From Bacteroidales bacterium (lineage in GTDB: Bacteria > Bacteroidota > Bacteroidia > Bacteroidales > UBA932), in NCBI GenBank assembly GCA_016287075.1, contig JAEEVC010000010.1, positions 28,704-92,703 on the forward strand: 64,000 bases of DNA, written 5' to 3'. The position numbers and the translations under genes are program-made. The notes under the pieces were generated by a model. It saw only the letters and a list, made by a program, of their open reading frames with translations. It was not told where the DNA came from and searched no databases. This document shows, piece after piece, positions 43,511 to 51,646 of the stretch (the stretch's first letter is position 1; every line of letters starts with the position of its first letter).

Positions 43511-44877
43511 GCGTGCGCCGCCGCCTGGATCACCTCGGAGAGGGTCGGATGGGCATGGATAAGCGCCTGTAAATCAGCGAGAGTCGCGCCTTTGGACATC
43601 AGCGCGGCCACTTCATGGACCAAATCGGCCGCATGGGCACCGAAGAGATGGCATCCGAGCAGGCGTCCGTCTTCCGCTCCCGCGAGGATCTTGCAAAAGC
43701 CGTCCGGCTCCCCCAGGGACAGCGCCTTGCCGTTCGCCCGGTAGAAAGACTTGAACGCCTTGTATGCCAATTCCTTCTCCTTGCATTCTTCCTCCGTCAT
43801 GCCGACCATGGCCGCTTCGGGCCGCGTAAAGACGGCCGCCGGCACGAGGGAGAGGTCGATGGCATCGACCGCCCCTTCCGCCGGCTGCCCCGCAAGCACG
43901 TGGTTCAGCGCACGGAGGCCCTGGAAGGTGGCCGCATGGGCCAGCATCATCCCGCCGACGATATCGCCGAAAGCATACACGGAGGGGATGGATGTCTGCA
44001 TGTACCCGTTGACCTTGACGCCCCGCCGGTCGCAGGCGATACCGGCTTCATCGAAGTTCATCGAGGAAAGCGCCGGCCGGCGGCCGACCGCCATCAGGAC
44101 GCGGTCGGCGACGACGGAGCAGGGTTTGTCCTTCTGCAGATAGTGGACTTCCAAGGCGTCGCCGACACGGGAAATCTCCTGAACCTGTGCTGAAGTTTCG
44201 ATGCAGATACCGCGCTTTGAAAGGCTTTGTTTCAAGCGTTTGGATAAATCCACATCAAAACGTGGAAGGATGTCCCGGCAGTATTCCACGACCATGACCT
44301 CCGTCCCGAACGAAGCGAAGACCGAGGCGAATTCCAGCCCGATGACCCCTGCACCGATGACGCAGAGCCGGGCAGGAATCTCCGACAGCGAAAGGATTTC
44401 GCGGGAGGTGACGACGCCCGGCAGCTCCGCACCGGGAATCGGCAGCGAGGCCGGTTCCGAGCCGGTCGCCACGAAGATGAAATCGGCGACGACCTCCGTC
44501 TCCCCTCCTTCGGCCAGGGCGACCCGGACCGTATGGGCGTCCACGAAGCGGGCCCGGCCATAGACCAGGGTGATCAACTTGTGCTTCATCAGGAAGGCGA
44601 CACCGTCCCGGAGCTGCGAGACGACCGCTTCTTTACGCGCCATAACACGTTGGAAATCAAACGTGCAGCTCGTATCTATGCCGAATTGTGCGGCTTCCTT
44701 GCAGGTTTCGAACACCTCCGCCGCGCGGCAGAGGGCCTTCGTCGGGATGCAGCCCTCGTTCAGGCAGGTGCCGCCCAGCGGTCCGTCCGAAACGAGGGTT
44801 ACTTCGATCCCGTGCCTGGCGGCGGAGAGGGCGGTTTCATAGCCGCCCGGTCCGGCCCCGATGATGGTCAGTTTCAT
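43507..44877 (-). CDS. lpdA: Dihydrolipoyl dehydrogenase (E3/L-protein)
   Basis: The 456-residue flavoprotein has an N-terminal FAD motif (TIIGAGPGGYETALSAA), the redox pair in GGTCLNEGCIPTK (Cys38, Cys43), a central NAD motif (CVIGAGVIGLEFASVFASFG) and the C-terminal HAHPTLSE with the catalytic His-Glu pair. It reoxidises dihydrolipoyl groups. As the last gene of the gcv operon it should serve as the L-protein of the glycine cleavage system. It overlaps gcvPB by 4 bp. Confidence 0.93.
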   Translation of the reverse strand: MKLTIIGAGPGGYETALSAARHGIEVTLVSDGPLGGTCLNEGCIPTKALCRAAEVFETCKEAAQFGIDTSCTFDFQRVMARKEAVVSQLRDGVAFLMKHKLITLVYGRARFVDAHTVRVALAEGGETEVVADFIFVATGSEPASLPIPGAELPGVVTSREILSLSEIPARLCVIGAGVIGLEFASVFASFGTEVMVVEYCRDILPRFDVDLSKRLKQSLSKRGICIETSAQVQEISRVGDALEVHYLQKDKPCSVVADRVLMAVGRRPALSSMNFDEAGIACDRRGVKVNGYMQTSIPSVYAFGDIVGGMMLAHAATFQGLRALNHVLAGQPAEGAVDAIDLSLVPAAVFTRPEAAMVGMTEEECKEKELAYKAFKSFYRANGKALSLGEPDGFCKILAGAEDGRLLGCHLFGAHAADLVHEVAALMSKGATLADLQALIHAHPTLSEVIQAAAHA

Positions 44878-46280
44878 TGCGCGTCCTTGTATTTGAGTAC
44901 GGGCGTACGCGCCGCAAGGGTCTCGTCCGGCCGGCGGACCGGCGTGGAATGCGGCGCATCGTGCAGGATGGCAGGATCTTCCGCCGCCTCGAGGGCAATC
45001 TTGCGCATCACCTCGATGAAGGCGTCCAGCGTTTCCTTCGACTCCGTTTCCGTCGGCTCGACCATGATGGCCTGGTGGAACAGGAGCGGGAAATAGATGG
45101 TCGGCGCATGGAAACCGAAATCCAGCAGCCGCTTGGCCACGTCCAGCGTCGTGGCGCCCGGCACGTCGTCATGGGCCCCGTCGTTGACAAGGCCGTCAAA
45201 GACGAACTCATGCTTGCAGACACCCTCGATGGGAAGCTTGTACAAATCCTTCAAGGATTCCTTGATATAATTCGCACCAAGTACTGAATACTGACCTACT
45301 TCCTTCAAGTGATCACGTCCCAGCATGAGGATATAGGCATAGGCCCGGAGGATGACGCCGAAGTTGCCATGGAAGCCGGAGACCCGGATGTCGGGCAGGC
45401 AGTCCACCAGGTGCGCCGCGACGCCGACCGGACCGGCACCCGGACCGCCGCCGCCATGCGGCGTGGAGAAGGTCTTGTGCAGATTCAGGTGCATGATGTC
45501 GAAGCCCATGTCACCGGGGCGGACGACGCCCATCAGCGGGTTCATGTTCGCCCCGTCATAGTACATCAGGCCGCCGGCCTCATGGACCAGCGCGGCGATT
45601 TCCCGGATCTGGGTCTCGAAGAGGCCGAGGGTATTCGGATTCGTCATCATCATGCCGGCGACGGTCCCGTCCAGCAGGGGCTTCAGCGCTTCCACATCGA
45701 CCCGGCCGTTCGCAAGTGACTTGACTTCAACCACTTCCAATCCGCAGACGGCTGCGGATGCCGGATTGGTGCCATGGGCGCTGTCGGGCACGATGACCTT
45801 CGTCCGGGCGGTATCGCCGCGATGGCGGTGGTACTCCCGCATGATCATCAGTCCGGTCAGTTCCCCGTGGGCGCCCGCGCAGGGATCGAAGGTGAAGGCC
45901 TCCATGCCGGTGATGGCGGCAAGCGCCTTGTCCATCTCCTGATAGACCTTCAGCGCCCCTTTCGTCAGGCCCGCATGCATCAGGGGATGCAATCCGCTGA
46001 AGCCGGGCAGCGCGGCAACGTCCTCGTTGACCTTCGGGTTGTATTTCATCGTACAGCTGCCGAGCGGGTAAAAGCCCGTATCGACGCCGAAGTTCATCTG
46101 GGAAAGGTTCGTATAGTGGCGGACCACATCGGGCTCGCTGACCTCGGGAAGCGCGGGCGCTTCGGCGCGCAGCAGGGTTTCAGGAATAGCAGGAGAAGAC
46201 GGGAAACGATTGGCTGGCAGCGAGTAACCTTTCCTTCCTTTACGTGAAAGTTCAAATACAAGTTTGTCGTAGTACTTCAT
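44874..46280 (-). CDS. gcvPB: Glycine dehydrogenase (decarboxylating) subunit 2, P-protein beta
   Basis: The 468-residue chain carries the PLP lysine in HLNLHKTFSTPHGGGGPGAG (Lys269 from the ATG at 46280). It also has VDTGFYPLGSCTMKYNPKVNE and TGMEAFTFDPCAGAHGELTGLM. It is the catalytic beta half of split P-protein, which decarboxylates glycine and transfers aminomethyl to lipoyl-GcvH. A GTG at 46283 is an alternative start. It lies immediately downstream of gcvPA. Confidence 0.94.
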   Translation of the reverse strand: MKYYDKLVFELSRKGRKGYSLPANRFPSSPAIPETLLRAEAPALPEVSEPDVVRHYTNLSQMNFGVDTGFYPLGSCTMKYNPKVNEDVAALPGFSGLHPLMHAGLTKGALKVYQEMDKALAAITGMEAFTFDPCAGAHGELTGLMIMREYHRHRGDTARTKVIVPDSAHGTNPASAAVCGLEVVEVKSLANGRVDVEALKPLLDGTVAGMMMTNPNTLGLFETQIREIAALVHEAGGLMYYDGANMNPLMGVVRPGDMGFDIMHLNLHKTFSTPHGGGGPGAGPVGVAAHLVDCLPDIRVSGFHGNFGVILRAYAYILMLGRDHLKEVGQYSVLGANYIKESLKDLYKLPIEGVCKHEFVFDGLVNDGAHDDVPGATTLDVAKRLLDFGFHAPTIYFPLLFHQAIMVEPTETESKETLDAFIEVMRKIALEAAEDPAILHDAPHSTPVRRPDETLAARTPVLKYKDAQ

Positions 46281-46283
46281 CAC

Positions 46284-47612
46284 TCAGCCCTCCTTCACCC
46301 GTTTGACCAGTTCATCGATTTCCGCCTTCGTGCGCTTCTCCGTGACGCAGAAACTCACATAGCCCTCCTCCGTGTCCAAGGCGGCGAAAAAGCCCGCCCG
46401 CTCGAGGCGCTGCTGCATCAGTCCGGGGAACTCCTTGGGCTTCAGCACGAATTCCTTCAGGAAAGGCTTGCCGGGAAAAACCTCCTCGAAGCAGCCGGTC
46501 TTGAGCAGTTCGTCATGGAGGTAATGGGCCCCGTCACAACTCAGCCGGTTGACTTCCCGCAGCCCCTCCGGCCCCATCAGGGACAGATAGACCGTCACCC
46601 AGAGCGCCATCAGGGATTCGTTGCTGCAGATATTGGAAGTCGCCTTTTCGCGGCGGATATGCTGTTCGCGCGCCTGCAGGGTAAGGACATAGGCGCGCTT
46701 GCCGTCGCGGTCCACCGTCTGCCCGACAATGCGGCCGGGCATCTTGCGCATATACTCCTTCCGGACCCCCATGAAGCCGATGTAAGGTCCGCCGTAGCAG
46801 AGCGGAATGCCGAGCGGCTGGGCATCGCCGACCGCGATGTCGGCCCCCCACTCCGCCGGCGTCTTCAGCACGGCCAGCGCCGAAGGATCGCAATACTCGA
46901 CGAGGAGCGCTTTCTCCGCATGGATGGCCTCTGCGAAACCGCTGTGGTCCTCGATGATGCCGTACCGGTTGATGGAAGGGACGATGACGCCGGCGACATC
47001 CCCCTTCGCGAGTTCGGCGCGCAGGCAGTTCGGGCAGGTCTGGCCGCCCATGACGGGCACATACCCGATCTCCACCCCGTGGAAACGGGCATAGGTCTCG
47101 ACCACCTTGAGCACATGCGGGAAAAGCCCCCGAGACAGCAGCACGCGGGTCTTTTTCTTCGTGCAGGCGACGGCCATCTTCATCGCCTCGGCCGCGGCCG
47201 TCGGGCCGTCGTAAAGCGAAGCGTTGCTGATATCCATGCCGGTCAGCTCGCAGATCATGCTCTGATACTCAAAGATATAGCGGAGCGTTCCCTGGGAGAT
47301 TTCGCTCTGGTAGGGCGTATAAGCCGTCAGGAATTCGGAACGGGAAGTGATGTACGGAATCACGGAAGGCGTATAGTGGTCATACGCCCCGGCCCCGACG
47401 AACACCTTCATTTTCGGATTCATGTCCGCGAGCTGGCCGAGCCATTCGCGGACCTCGGATTCGGACATCGACTCCGGAAGGGCGTACTTGCCCCTCTTGA
47501 GGAAGCCTTTCGGCACATCGGCATACAACTCGTCGAGCGATGAGACGCCGACGCGCTGCAGCATGGCCTCGATGTCCTTGTCCGTATGGGGGAAATACGG
47601 GAATCCAGCCAT
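46284..47612 (-). CDS. gcvPA: Glycine dehydrogenase (decarboxylating) subunit 1, P-protein alpha
   Basis: The 442-residue protein starts FPYFPHTDKDIEAMLQRVGV and includes MKVFVGAGAYDHYTPSVI, PYQSEISQGTLRYIFEYQSM and the later ASNICSNESLMAL, all typical of the alpha half. It pairs with GcvPB to form the P-protein. It begins 1 nt after gcvH and ends directly before gcvPB. The split alpha/beta form is common in Bacteroidota and Firmicutes. Confidence 0.94.
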   Translation of the reverse strand: MAGFPYFPHTDKDIEAMLQRVGVSSLDELYADVPKGFLKRGKYALPESMSESEVREWLGQLADMNPKMKVFVGAGAYDHYTPSVIPYITSRSEFLTAYTPYQSEISQGTLRYIFEYQSMICELTGMDISNASLYDGPTAAAEAMKMAVACTKKKTRVLLSRGLFPHVLKVVETYARFHGVEIGYVPVMGGQTCPNCLRAELAKGDVAGVIVPSINRYGIIEDHSGFAEAIHAEKALLVEYCDPSALAVLKTPAEWGADIAVGDAQPLGIPLCYGGPYIGFMGVRKEYMRKMPGRIVGQTVDRDGKRAYVLTLQAREQHIRREKATSNICSNESLMALWVTVYLSLMGPEGLREVNRLSCDGAHYLHDELLKTGCFEEVFPGKPFLKEFVLKPKEFPGLMQQRLERAGFFAALDTEEGYVSFCVTEKRTKAEIDELVKRVKEG

Positions 47613-47613
47613 C

Positions 47614-47994
47614 TTATTCCCCGATCATCGCCTTGTAGGCTGCGGCGTCCATCAGTTCGTCAAGCTCCGCCGGATCCGCCATTTCGACTTTGATGATCCA
47701 GCCGGCATAGGCATCCTCGTTGATCTTCTCCGGCGCATCCTCCAGCTCCCCGTTCACCTCGACGACCTTGCCGCTGACCGGGCTGAAAAGGTCGCTCGCG
47801 GCCTTCACACTCTCGAGCGCGCCGAAGCTCTCGCCCTTTTCGACCTCGTCGTCCACCTCGGGCATGTCCACATAGGTGATTTCGCCCATTTCCGCCTGTG
47901 CATGGTCACTGACGCCGATGACGGCGATCCCGTCTTCCACCTTGACCCACTCATGCGACTCGCTGTAGAGGAGCCCTTCCTGTACTTTACTCAT
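47614..47994 (-). CDS. gcvH: Glycine cleavage system H protein
   Basis: The 126-residue protein has the lipoyl domain HEWVKVEDGIAVIGVSDHAQ, the lipoylated Lys64 in ESVKAASDLFSPVSG and the end segment NEDAYAGWIIKVEM. GcvH shuttles the aminomethyl group between the P-, T- and L-proteins. The ATG at 47994 is chosen; the longer frame to 48156 overlaps gcvT and has no conserved extension. It lies 22 nt downstream of gcvT. Confidence 0.95.
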   Translation of the reverse strand: MSKVQEGLLYSESHEWVKVEDGIAVIGVSDHAQAEMGEITYVDMPEVDDEVEKGESFGALESVKAASDLFSPVSGKVVEVNGELEDAPEKINEDAYAGWIIKVEMADPAELDELMDAAAYKAMIGE

Positions 47995-48016
47995 AATCAA
48001 TTGGTTAATAGTTGTA

Positions 48017-49132
48017 TTATTTTTTATAATTCGTCTGATAGAAACGTTTGCGGACCACCTTTCCCGGGAAGACCTTCTTCCGGATGCGGATCCAGAGCGG
48101 TGTTTCGAGGGCGGCGCAGCCCGTGTCGACCAGCGCGAAACAGATGCTCTTGTCAAGGGAGATGGAGTGATAGCCCGTCGTCACGACACCCACCTCGGTT
48201 CCGTCTTCCAGTTCGACCGGATAGCCGGCCCGCGGAATCGCCTTGTCCGCGATCTCGATGCCGACCAATTTCCGGGGCGTCCCCCCCGTCTTCTGCTGCA
48301 GAAGCGCCTCTTTTCCAATGAATTCCTTGTCGAACTTGCAGAACATTCCGAGGCCCGCGACGACCGGGGAAATCTCGGCACTGAGTTCGTCGCCATAGAG
48401 CGGAAGCCCGGCTTCGAAGCGGAGGGTATCCCGGCAGCCCAGGCCGCAGGGGACGACGCCGGCAGCAAGGAGTTTATCCCAGATTGCACAGATATCCCCG
48501 GGGGCGGCATAGAGTTCGAAGCCGTCCTCCCCCGTGTAACCGGTACGGCTGACAATCATCCGCCGGCCTTCAATATCCGTATCATAGAAGGTATAGAACG
48601 CAAGGTCCGCGGCCTTGGAAAGGCCAAGCGTTTCCACGATAACCTTTTCAGCAGCAGGCCCTTGCACGGCAATCTGTCCCCAAAGCGGGGACTCGTTCCG
48701 AAGCGTGCAGCCGAATCCGGCGGCCTGCTCCGCCAGCCAGGCGAAGTCCTTGTCGATGTTGGCGGCGTTGACGACCAGGAGGAAATGGTCCGGGACGGAT
48801 TCGCGATAGACGAGCAGGTCGTCCACCACGCCGCCGTCCGGGTAACACATCATCCCGTAAAGGATCTTTCCGGGACCGAAACCCCGGATCTCGTTGGTGA
48901 AGATGTGGTTGACAAACGCCTCCGCGTCCGGCCCTTCGACGAAAATCTCGCCCATATGGGAGACATCGAACATGCCGACCCGCGTACGGACCGCCAGGTG
49001 CTCCTGGGTGATGGAACTGTATTGGATGGGCATCATGAATCCCGCAAAGGGACTCATCTTTGCCTCGAGCGCGACATGGCGCTCATATAGACATGTCTTT
49101 TTTAATTCTTGATTTTCAATCGTTTCGGTCAT
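48017..49132 (-). CDS. gcvT: Glycine cleavage system T protein (aminomethyltransferase)
   Basis: The 371-residue enzyme has RVGMFDVSHMGEIFVEGPDAEAFV, the folate-binding region with VVNAANIDKDFAWL, RTGYTGEDGFELY and a C-terminal barrel. It transfers the methylene group from aminomethyl-GcvH to tetrahydrofolate and releases ammonia. I use the ATG at 49132 (MTETIENQELKK), whose N-terminus is the family norm. The ATG at 49165 would overlap the SUMF1 gene. No glycine riboswitch fits in the 22-nt gap upstream. Confidence 0.94.
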   Translation of the reverse strand: MTETIENQELKKTCLYERHVALEAKMSPFAGFMMPIQYSSITQEHLAVRTRVGMFDVSHMGEIFVEGPDAEAFVNHIFTNEIRGFGPGKILYGMMCYPDGGVVDDLLVYRESVPDHFLLVVNAANIDKDFAWLAEQAAGFGCTLRNESPLWGQIAVQGPAAEKVIVETLGLSKAADLAFYTFYDTDIEGRRMIVSRTGYTGEDGFELYAAPGDICAIWDKLLAAGVVPCGLGCRDTLRFEAGLPLYGDELSAEISPVVAGLGMFCKFDKEFIGKEALLQQKTGGTPRKLVGIEIADKAIPRAGYPVELEDGTEVGVVTTGYHSISLDKSICFALVDTGCAALETPLWIRIRKKVFPGKVVRKRFYQTNYKK

Positions 49133-49154
49133 ATCATCTATTGTAATTATTTCA

Positions 49155-50687
49155 CTACAGGGCAAGACGGAATCCGATGGTGCTCTTGAAGTTCGAGGCG
49201 CGGATGTCGGAGCGGTTCGAGACGCGGCACTTGTCCCATTGGGCCGCCGCGCTGCCCCCGCGCATCACCCGGTAGTCCAGGCCGTTTTCCGCCGTTTCGG
49301 GGCCCGTCGGATTCACCTGCGACCCTTCACTGTATTTGCCGAAGCGGTCCTGGCAGAACTCCCATACATTGCCGGACATGTCATAGGTCCCGAGCTCGTT
49401 CGGCGACAGCCCGCCTACCGGGCAGGGCTTGAGGTCCTTCCGCTCGCACTGGGCGACGAAGGCCGAGCGCATCGAGCCGGCAAAGACATTTCCCCGGGAT
49501 TTGCGGCCGCCGCGGGCCGCATACTCCCATTCCGCCTCGGTCGGGAGACGGAACTTCCTGCCAGTCAAAGCATTCAGTTTCCGGATAAAGGCCTGGGCAT
49601 CATACCAGGAGACATTGCCGACAGGCATGTTGTCAGCCTGCATCTGGGGCGGGAGGTACCCCATGACGGCGTTCCACAGGAAGCCGGTCACCTCATTCTG
49701 GCCGATCATGAAACTGTCCAGGGTCACTTCGTGGACCGGCAGTTCATCCTCCTTTCCGAACGATGACTGCTCCGGCGTCGCGCCCATTTGGAAAGTCCCG
49801 CCTTCTACCGGCAACATTCTGAATGACAAGCCGTTTACAGTGATTACTTCAGGCTTTAGTACAGTGACAGGATCGCGTTGGACCTGATTCTTGCAGACGA
49901 GGTCGAGGAGTTCCTGGGGGCAGGGGTTGCCCGTGGAAACCGCAACCCGGAGACCGGCTGTCTCGATCCGCCCCTTGGCATAGAGCCCGCGGCGGGAAGA
50001 GATGATGCAGTCGGCTTTCTTGTCCGCCGCGCTGCCGCCCCTGAGCACATGCTCGGAGCCCTCCTCCGGACCGGTGGGGTTGAAGCCCGGTTCAGGGCCG
50101 GTCGTCTCCTGCCATACGTCGTAGCACCACTCCCAGACACTGCCGCTCATATCCTTGATCCCCAGTTCGTTCTCAGCGCCGAGATCGGAATTGCTGCCGC
50201 TGTAGCGGGTACGCGTCGAGGCGTTTCCGCCCCGGGCGGCGAATTCCCATTCCGCTTCCGTCGGCAGGCGGAAAGGAATGCCGGTCTTCGCTGCCAGGCG
50301 GGCCGTAAACTTCACGGCTTCCTCCCAGCTGATCCGGCTGACCGGTGCGCCGGGGATGTCCCGGGGGCTGGGATTCTTCCCCATGATTTCTTTCCAGAGG
50401 TCCTGCGTCACCTCCAGCTTGCCGATGGCGAAGCCGTCCAGGAAGACCTGATGGAGATCGGGATTCTTGCGGATCCCCTGCTCCGCGGTCTGCCCCATCG
50501 TGAAAGTCCCGCCTTCCACGGGAATCAACTCGAGGCTTTGGGCACCGACCGGGACGGTATAGGAACCGTGGTCGTTGGCATAAGGAGCAAGGTCGCCGAC
50601 CGTGCCGGGGGCTGCCGGTTCAACTTTGCAGGAAAACAGAAGGGAAGCCGCCAGCAGGACGGCCAAAAGGGATGTTAAACGTTTCAT
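49155..50687 (-). CDS. Lipoprotein with two tandem SUMF1/FGE-sulfatase domains
   Basis: The 510-residue lipoprotein has lipobox LFSC (Cys20) and two consecutive SUMF1-type domains (about 55-265 and 285-510). Each begins VEGGTFTMG or VEGGTFQMG, then has FRLPTEAEWEFAARGG or FRLPTEAEWEYAARGG, MSGSVWEWC or MSGNVWEFC, and RGGSA near the end. The first copper-ligating Cys of true FGE is missing in both domains and only the second is kept, so it is probably not a formylglycine-generating enzyme. It is closer to GldK/PorK-like structural or unknown lipoproteins. Its ATG overlaps the arginase-like stop; gcvT follows after 22 nt. Confidence 0.85.
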   Translation of the reverse strand: MKRLTSLLAVLLAASLLFSCKVEPAAPGTVGDLAPYANDHGSYTVPVGAQSLELIPVEGGTFTMGQTAEQGIRKNPDLHQVFLDGFAIGKLEVTQDLWKEIMGKNPSPRDIPGAPVSRISWEEAVKFTARLAAKTGIPFRLPTEAEWEFAARGGNASTRTRYSGSNSDLGAENELGIKDMSGSVWEWCYDVWQETTGPEPGFNPTGPEEGSEHVLRGGSAADKKADCIISSRRGLYAKGRIETAGLRVAVSTGNPCPQELLDLVCKNQVQRDPVTVLKPEVITVNGLSFRMLPVEGGTFQMGATPEQSSFGKEDELPVHEVTLDSFMIGQNEVTGFLWNAVMGYLPPQMQADNMPVGNVSWYDAQAFIRKLNALTGRKFRLPTEAEWEYAARGGRKSRGNVFAGSMRSAFVAQCERKDLKPCPVGGLSPNELGTYDMSGNVWEFCQDRFGKYSEGSQVNPTGPETAENGLDYRVMRGGSAAAQWDKCRVSNRSDIRASNFKSTIGFRLAL

Positions 50688-51367
50688 TCGTATAATCGCA
50701 TGATTAGGTTCATCAGGAACAGATTGGTTTCCAAGTTGATACGGCAATCCTCCGGCGTCGCCCCATGGTCGGTGGACAGCTCGCCGCAGATGTCGGCGCC
50801 GAGGACATGGTCCGCCCTCGAAAAGACATCCGCGACAATCTCCGCCACCTCTTCCAGCGTGAAATCGCCCTGGCTCCAGTCCGTACGGGCGGATTCCGGC
50901 GACAGGATATCCTTGTCAATGGACAGATAGACATCGCCAAGCGACCCGGGAAGGGCCGGCCGGGAGCCGCCGGGACCGATGGAAACGGTACCGGCAAGGG
51001 CCGGACAGGTTTCCCTGAGCGTTTTAACCCAGCTCCCGCAGCTCAGGACGCCCGGGAACTCCGGCTCCTGGTCGTCCGGATGGTTGTCCAGGAGCACCAG
51101 CGTATAGGGATTCTTAAAAGCAGAGGCATAAAAGAGGGTCATGTAGTGGTAATCGCCGCTGTCGAGCCAGTGGATGCCCGGTTTGCCTGTGTAGGAAGCG
51201 ATCCGGCGGCGGATCTCCCGGGCGGACGCCGCATCACAATAGCAGCGTACACCCTCCATATCCCCCATGTCCAGGAGGTCGAAACGGACACCTTCCCCTT
51301 TCAAGGCTTCGGGAAAACCCTGATCCGGGTAGGCGCGTGAAAAATCCGTAATGACAACCGGCTTCAT
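50684..51367 (-). CDS. Arginase/ureohydrolase-fold protein
   Basis: The 227-residue protein retains ureohydrolase metal motifs: LDSGDYHYM, VLLDNHPDDQ (compare DAHxD) and VYLSIDKDILSP (compare SxDxDxxDP). It is shorter than arginase (about 300), and the first motif diverges, so arginine itself may not be the substrate. The family includes agmatinases, peptide arginases and unknown members. It is first in the run arginase-like, SUMF1 lipoprotein, gcvTHPAPB-lpdA. Its ATG lies 7 nt from a -7 box, so the mRNA may be nearly leaderless. Confidence 0.72.
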   Translation of the reverse strand: MKPVVITDFSRAYPDQGFPEALKGEGVRFDLLDMGDMEGVRCYCDAASAREIRRRIASYTGKPGIHWLDSGDYHYMTLFYASAFKNPYTLVLLDNHPDDQEPEFPGVLSCGSWVKTLRETCPALAGTVSIGPGGSRPALPGSLGDVYLSIDKDILSPESARTDWSQGDFTLEEVAEIVADVFSRADHVLGADICGELSTDHGATPEDCRINLETNLFLMNLIMRLYE

Positions 51368-51374
51368 AGTCTTT

Positions 51375-51382
51375 CAAAGATA
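51375..51382 (-). promoter_or_regulatory. Bacteroidota -7 element for the arginase-like/gcv operon
   Basis: TATCTTTG on the minus strand ends 7 nt before the ATG at 51367. It is the only -7-like element I see upstream of the seven-gene run to 43507. Confidence 0.55.
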
Positions 51383-51522
51383 GGGATAATCTCCGGAATA
51401 TAAAACACCCGCGCACGGTTTCGCGCTTGTTTTTCCCGATATCCGATGCATCCGGGGTCTTTTCCGCTTTCTGCGCAGCATTTTTCCATGTATATGTATA
51501 ACTATTTAATTTACAACGCGCG

Positions 51523-51558
51523 CAACATTCTTGTTATAACATATAACATTTTTGTTAT
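51523..51558. promoter_or_regulatory. Tandem operator-like palindromes (CAACATTCTTGTTAT and TAACATTTTTGTTAT)
   Basis: Site 1 (51523-51537) and site 2 (51544-51558) differ at two positions and are 21 bp apart, two turns of the helix, on one DNA face. Site 2 is identical to the minus strand of 32115-32129. A perfect TGTTATAACA (51532-51541) lies between them. The pair lies about 70-100 bp upstream of the expected start of the gene at 51647, and also upstream of the divergent arginase-like promoter. Confidence 0.55.
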
Positions 51559-51571
51559 CGCCTAATTGGCG
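51559..51571. repeat. Inverted repeat CGCC-TAATT-GGCG
   Basis: A short perfect palindrome immediately follows the tandem operator sites in the gap between 51367 and 51647. It could be a further protein-binding site; no terminator tail follows. Confidence 0.35.
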
Positions 51572-51613
51572 CTATTTTTGGGCGAAAAAGAGGGAAAACG
51601 GAAAGATAATTGC

Positions 51614-51621
51614 TAAGTTTG
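51614..51621 (+). promoter_or_regulatory. Bacteroidota -7 element for the gene at 51647
   Basis: TAAGTTTG matches TAnnTTTG and leaves about 20 nt of leader before the ATG at 51647. No good -33 is evident at normal spacing, consistent with a need for an activator at the upstream palindromes (inference). Confidence 0.55.
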
Positions 51622-51646
51622 CAGTCGAAACAACAAGTTGACTGAA

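Noticed and set aside
49133..49154. Glycine riboswitch before gcvT
   Set aside because: The gap is 22 nt, too short, and no tandem aptamer is seen upstream of the operon promoter either.
49155..50687. True formylglycine-generating enzyme
   Set aside because: Both SUMF1 domains lack the first copper-binding cysteine and no sulfatase gene is adjacent.
51368..51646. Small gene or sRNA in the gap before 51647
   Set aside because: No open frame or terminator is evident; the structure is explained by palindromic sites and two promoters.
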